Shown: piece after piece, positions 5,551 to 6,616 of the stretch
Layout of the letters: every line of letters starts with the position of its first letter
Numbering within the stretch: position 1 is the first letter of the stretch
Assembly (NCBI GenBank): GCA_012841005.1
Contig: DUVO01000298.1
Span: 1 to 6,616 of the forward strand
Origin: Bacillota bacterium
GTDB lineage: Bacteria > Bacillota > DTU030
DNA length: 6,616 nucleotides
Direction: 5' to 3'
Notes under the pieces: generated by a model
Told to the model about the DNA's origin: nothing
The model's input: only the letters and a program-made list of their open reading frames with translations
The model's database searches: none
Position numbers and translations under genes: made by a program

Positions 5551-6273
5551 GTGCTGTTCCGTATACTGCCAGTGATTTTGGGAGCCTTGCTCCTTTTCTA
5601 CCTGCTGCCGGTGCAGGTCAAGTTTAATTACCATTACCAGCTGGGTGCCAGCGAGGTCGGTGTCGAAGCCCGTATACTTTTGGGACTCATTATACTGACA
5701 TGGACAAGCGGTTCTAAAGGCTGGCGGCTTACCTTTTTCCATCCCTTACTTACAATACCTATCTCTTTGCCTGTCCCCTTGCATTCCAAGGTTAAAAAAG
5801 AAAAGGGGCAGAGGGAAAAACCAACATATAGACAAATTATATCTCTCTTAAAGGATTGGGAAAGGCTGATATCTAAAGCACTACCCTATTGCCGACGGGT
5901 TTTGCGTTTGAGCCGATTGGATATAGAGTCTTTTGAAATGGAGGTTGGTACAGGGGATGCAGCTGAAACAGGAATTCTTACTGGCCTGATTTGGAGCACT
6001 ATCGGAATGTTACAGCATCATTTTTACCGGCACCGGGGGGCACTAGCCGGGAGAAGAAATTATACAATAATACCCCATTTTAATCGTAAGGTGCTGAAGG
6101 TAAAGGTTGGCGGTATATTGAGGGTCCGGCCCGGCCATATTATAACTGTAATGGGACAATTAGTGGCTAACATATTATGGGAAAAATATGGCAAAGGAGT
6201 GGATATTAGTGGAAGAACATCCAATTCAGGGTTTAATGAAAACTGCCATGGAGAGTATCAAAGAAATGGTTGA
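5551..6273 (+). CDS. ytfI: DUF2953 family membrane-anchored protein (YtfI-like)
   Basis: The function of this family is unknown; its genes commonly sit next to ytfJ in spore formers. From GTG 5551 the protein has 240 residues. A hydrophobic segment at 4-22 (ILPVILGALLLFYLLPV) is a likely membrane anchor or signal-anchor, and a weaker one lies at 41-51. A basic linker around 80-92 follows. The conserved DUF2953 core includes RLSRLDIESFEMEVGTGDAAE (119-139) and TGLIWSTIG (144-152), with YTIIPHF at 171-177. GTG 5551 is chosen because GAAGGGA (5537-5543) is well spaced from it. ATG 5524 abuts AGGAG with no spacing and lies at the predicted transcription start. The last 21 codons overlap ytfJ in another reading frame and are probably an unconserved tail. 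Confidence 0.82.
   Translation: MLFRILPVILGALLLFYLLPVQVKFNYHYQLGASEVGVEARILLGLIILTWTSGSKGWRLTFFHPLLTIPISLPVPLHSKVKKEKGQREKPTYRQIISLLKDWERLISKALPYCRRVLRLSRLDIESFEMEVGTGDAAETGILTGLIWSTIGMLQHHFYRHRGALAGRRNYTIIPHFNRKVLKVKVGGILRVRPGHIITVMGQLVANILWEKYGKGVDISGRTSNSGFNENCHGEYQRNG
6195..6199 (+). promoter_or_regulatory. ribosome binding site of ytfJ inside ytfI
   Basis: AGGAG lies within the ytfI coding sequence 9 nt before GTG 6209. It decides the ytfJ start, because no ATG, GTG or TTG lies in frame just upstream and the conserved HPIQGLM begins three residues after this GTG. Confidence 0.75.
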
Positions 6274-6616
6274 TGTAAATACCATAGTAGGTGATGCCGT
6301 GGAAACACCTGATGGGAGTGTCATTATTCCTATTTCCAGGGTCAGTTTCGGCTTCGCCGCTGGTGGTGGGGATTACGAGCAGAAGAACAGTGAAAGCAAT
6401 AGTGAAAATCTTCCTTTTGCCGGGGGCAGTGGGGCAGGGGTATCGGTTCAGCCCGTTGCTTTCCTCGTGGTAGGGCAGGGCCAGGTAAGACTACTGCCTG
6501 TAGATAGCAGGGCTATCTATGATCGGTTGATCGATCTGGCTCCCCAGGTATTGCAGCAGTTGGGATTCATTGTAAAAAGCCAGGAAGGTATGACTAAAAA
6601 AGTAGAAATTAACCAA
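6209..6616 (+). CDS. ytfJ: sporulation protein YtfJ/GerW, 3' end beyond window
   Basis: GTG 6209 opens a frame that stays open for 136 codons to the window end; no stop is reached, so the gene is partial, though probably nearly complete since the family has about 140-150 residues. The N-terminus EEHPIQGLMKTAMESIKEMV (2-21) and VNTIVGDAVETPDGSVIIPI (23-42) are hallmarks of YtfJ, followed by SRVSFGFAAGGGDY (43-56). A variable Ser/Asn-rich linker (57-69) and FAGGSGAGVSVQPVAFLVV (70-88) come next. VRLLPVDS is at 93-100 and an amphipathic segment at 103-119. In B. subtilis the protein (GerW) is made in the forespore and is needed for normal spore germination; the biochemical role is unclear. It is translated from within ytfI and presumably shares its sigma-F-like promoter. 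Confidence 0.93.
   Translation, partial: MEEHPIQGLMKTAMESIKEMVDVNTIVGDAVETPDGSVIIPISRVSFGFAAGGGDYEQKNSESNSENLPFAGGSGAGVSVQPVAFLVVGQGQVRLLPVDSRAIYDRLIDLAPQVLQQLGFIVKSQEGMTKKVEINQ

Noticed and set aside
6291..6473. 60-codon frame inside the ytfJ region
   Set aside because: It overlaps the conserved ytfJ frame throughout and has no recognisable protein features.

Overview
The window reads as ordinary chromosome of an endospore-forming, probably anaerobic and possibly thermophilic clostridial Firmicute. A Moorella/Desulfotomaculum-type genome would fit, but that is a guess from gene content. The clues are a 2-hydroxyacyl-CoA dehydratase-type activase, a lysine riboswitch on lysA, the scpA-scpB pair, a ytfI-ytfJ (gerW) sporulation pair, strong AGGAGG-type ribosome binding sites and frequent GTG/TTG starts. 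Every gene is on the + strand. I see no mobile element, CRISPR array, rRNA or tRNA.

Layout. (1) 1-420: the 3' end of an activase gene. (2) 421-683: no convincing gene, but several hairpins and one 39-codon open frame. (3) 684-2418: a self-contained lysine-biosynthesis unit. It has a consensus sigma-A promoter, a lysine riboswitch with a transcriptional terminator, lysA (diaminopimelate decarboxylase) and an intrinsic terminator. (4) 2433-5464: a second transcription unit. It starts with an extended -10 promoter that follows the lysA terminator directly, and carries a site-2 (M50) protease gene, trpS, scpA and scpB, closed by a 9-bp hairpin terminator. (5) 5491-6616: a probable forespore unit. 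It has a near-consensus sigma-F promoter, a DUF2953 (YtfI-like) membrane protein and ytfJ/gerW, which runs off the end of the window.

How the genes work together. lysA makes the last step of lysine synthesis, and its product should switch off its own transcription through the leader. The M50-trpS-scpA-scpB unit is a housekeeping cluster joining membrane proteolysis, tryptophanyl-tRNA charging and chromosome condensation. No direct functional link between those activities is visible. ytfI-ytfJ is likely switched on in the forespore.

There is no strong case for a wholly new system. The points most worth a second look are a four-cysteine motif in TrpRS resembling the [4Fe-4S] site of the Thermotoga enzyme, the sigma-F-like promoter (which also corrects the ytfI start), the 65-nt overlap of ytfI and ytfJ, the riboswitch switching region with a duplicated CTTGG, and the unexplained structured stretch between the activase gene and the lysA promoter.
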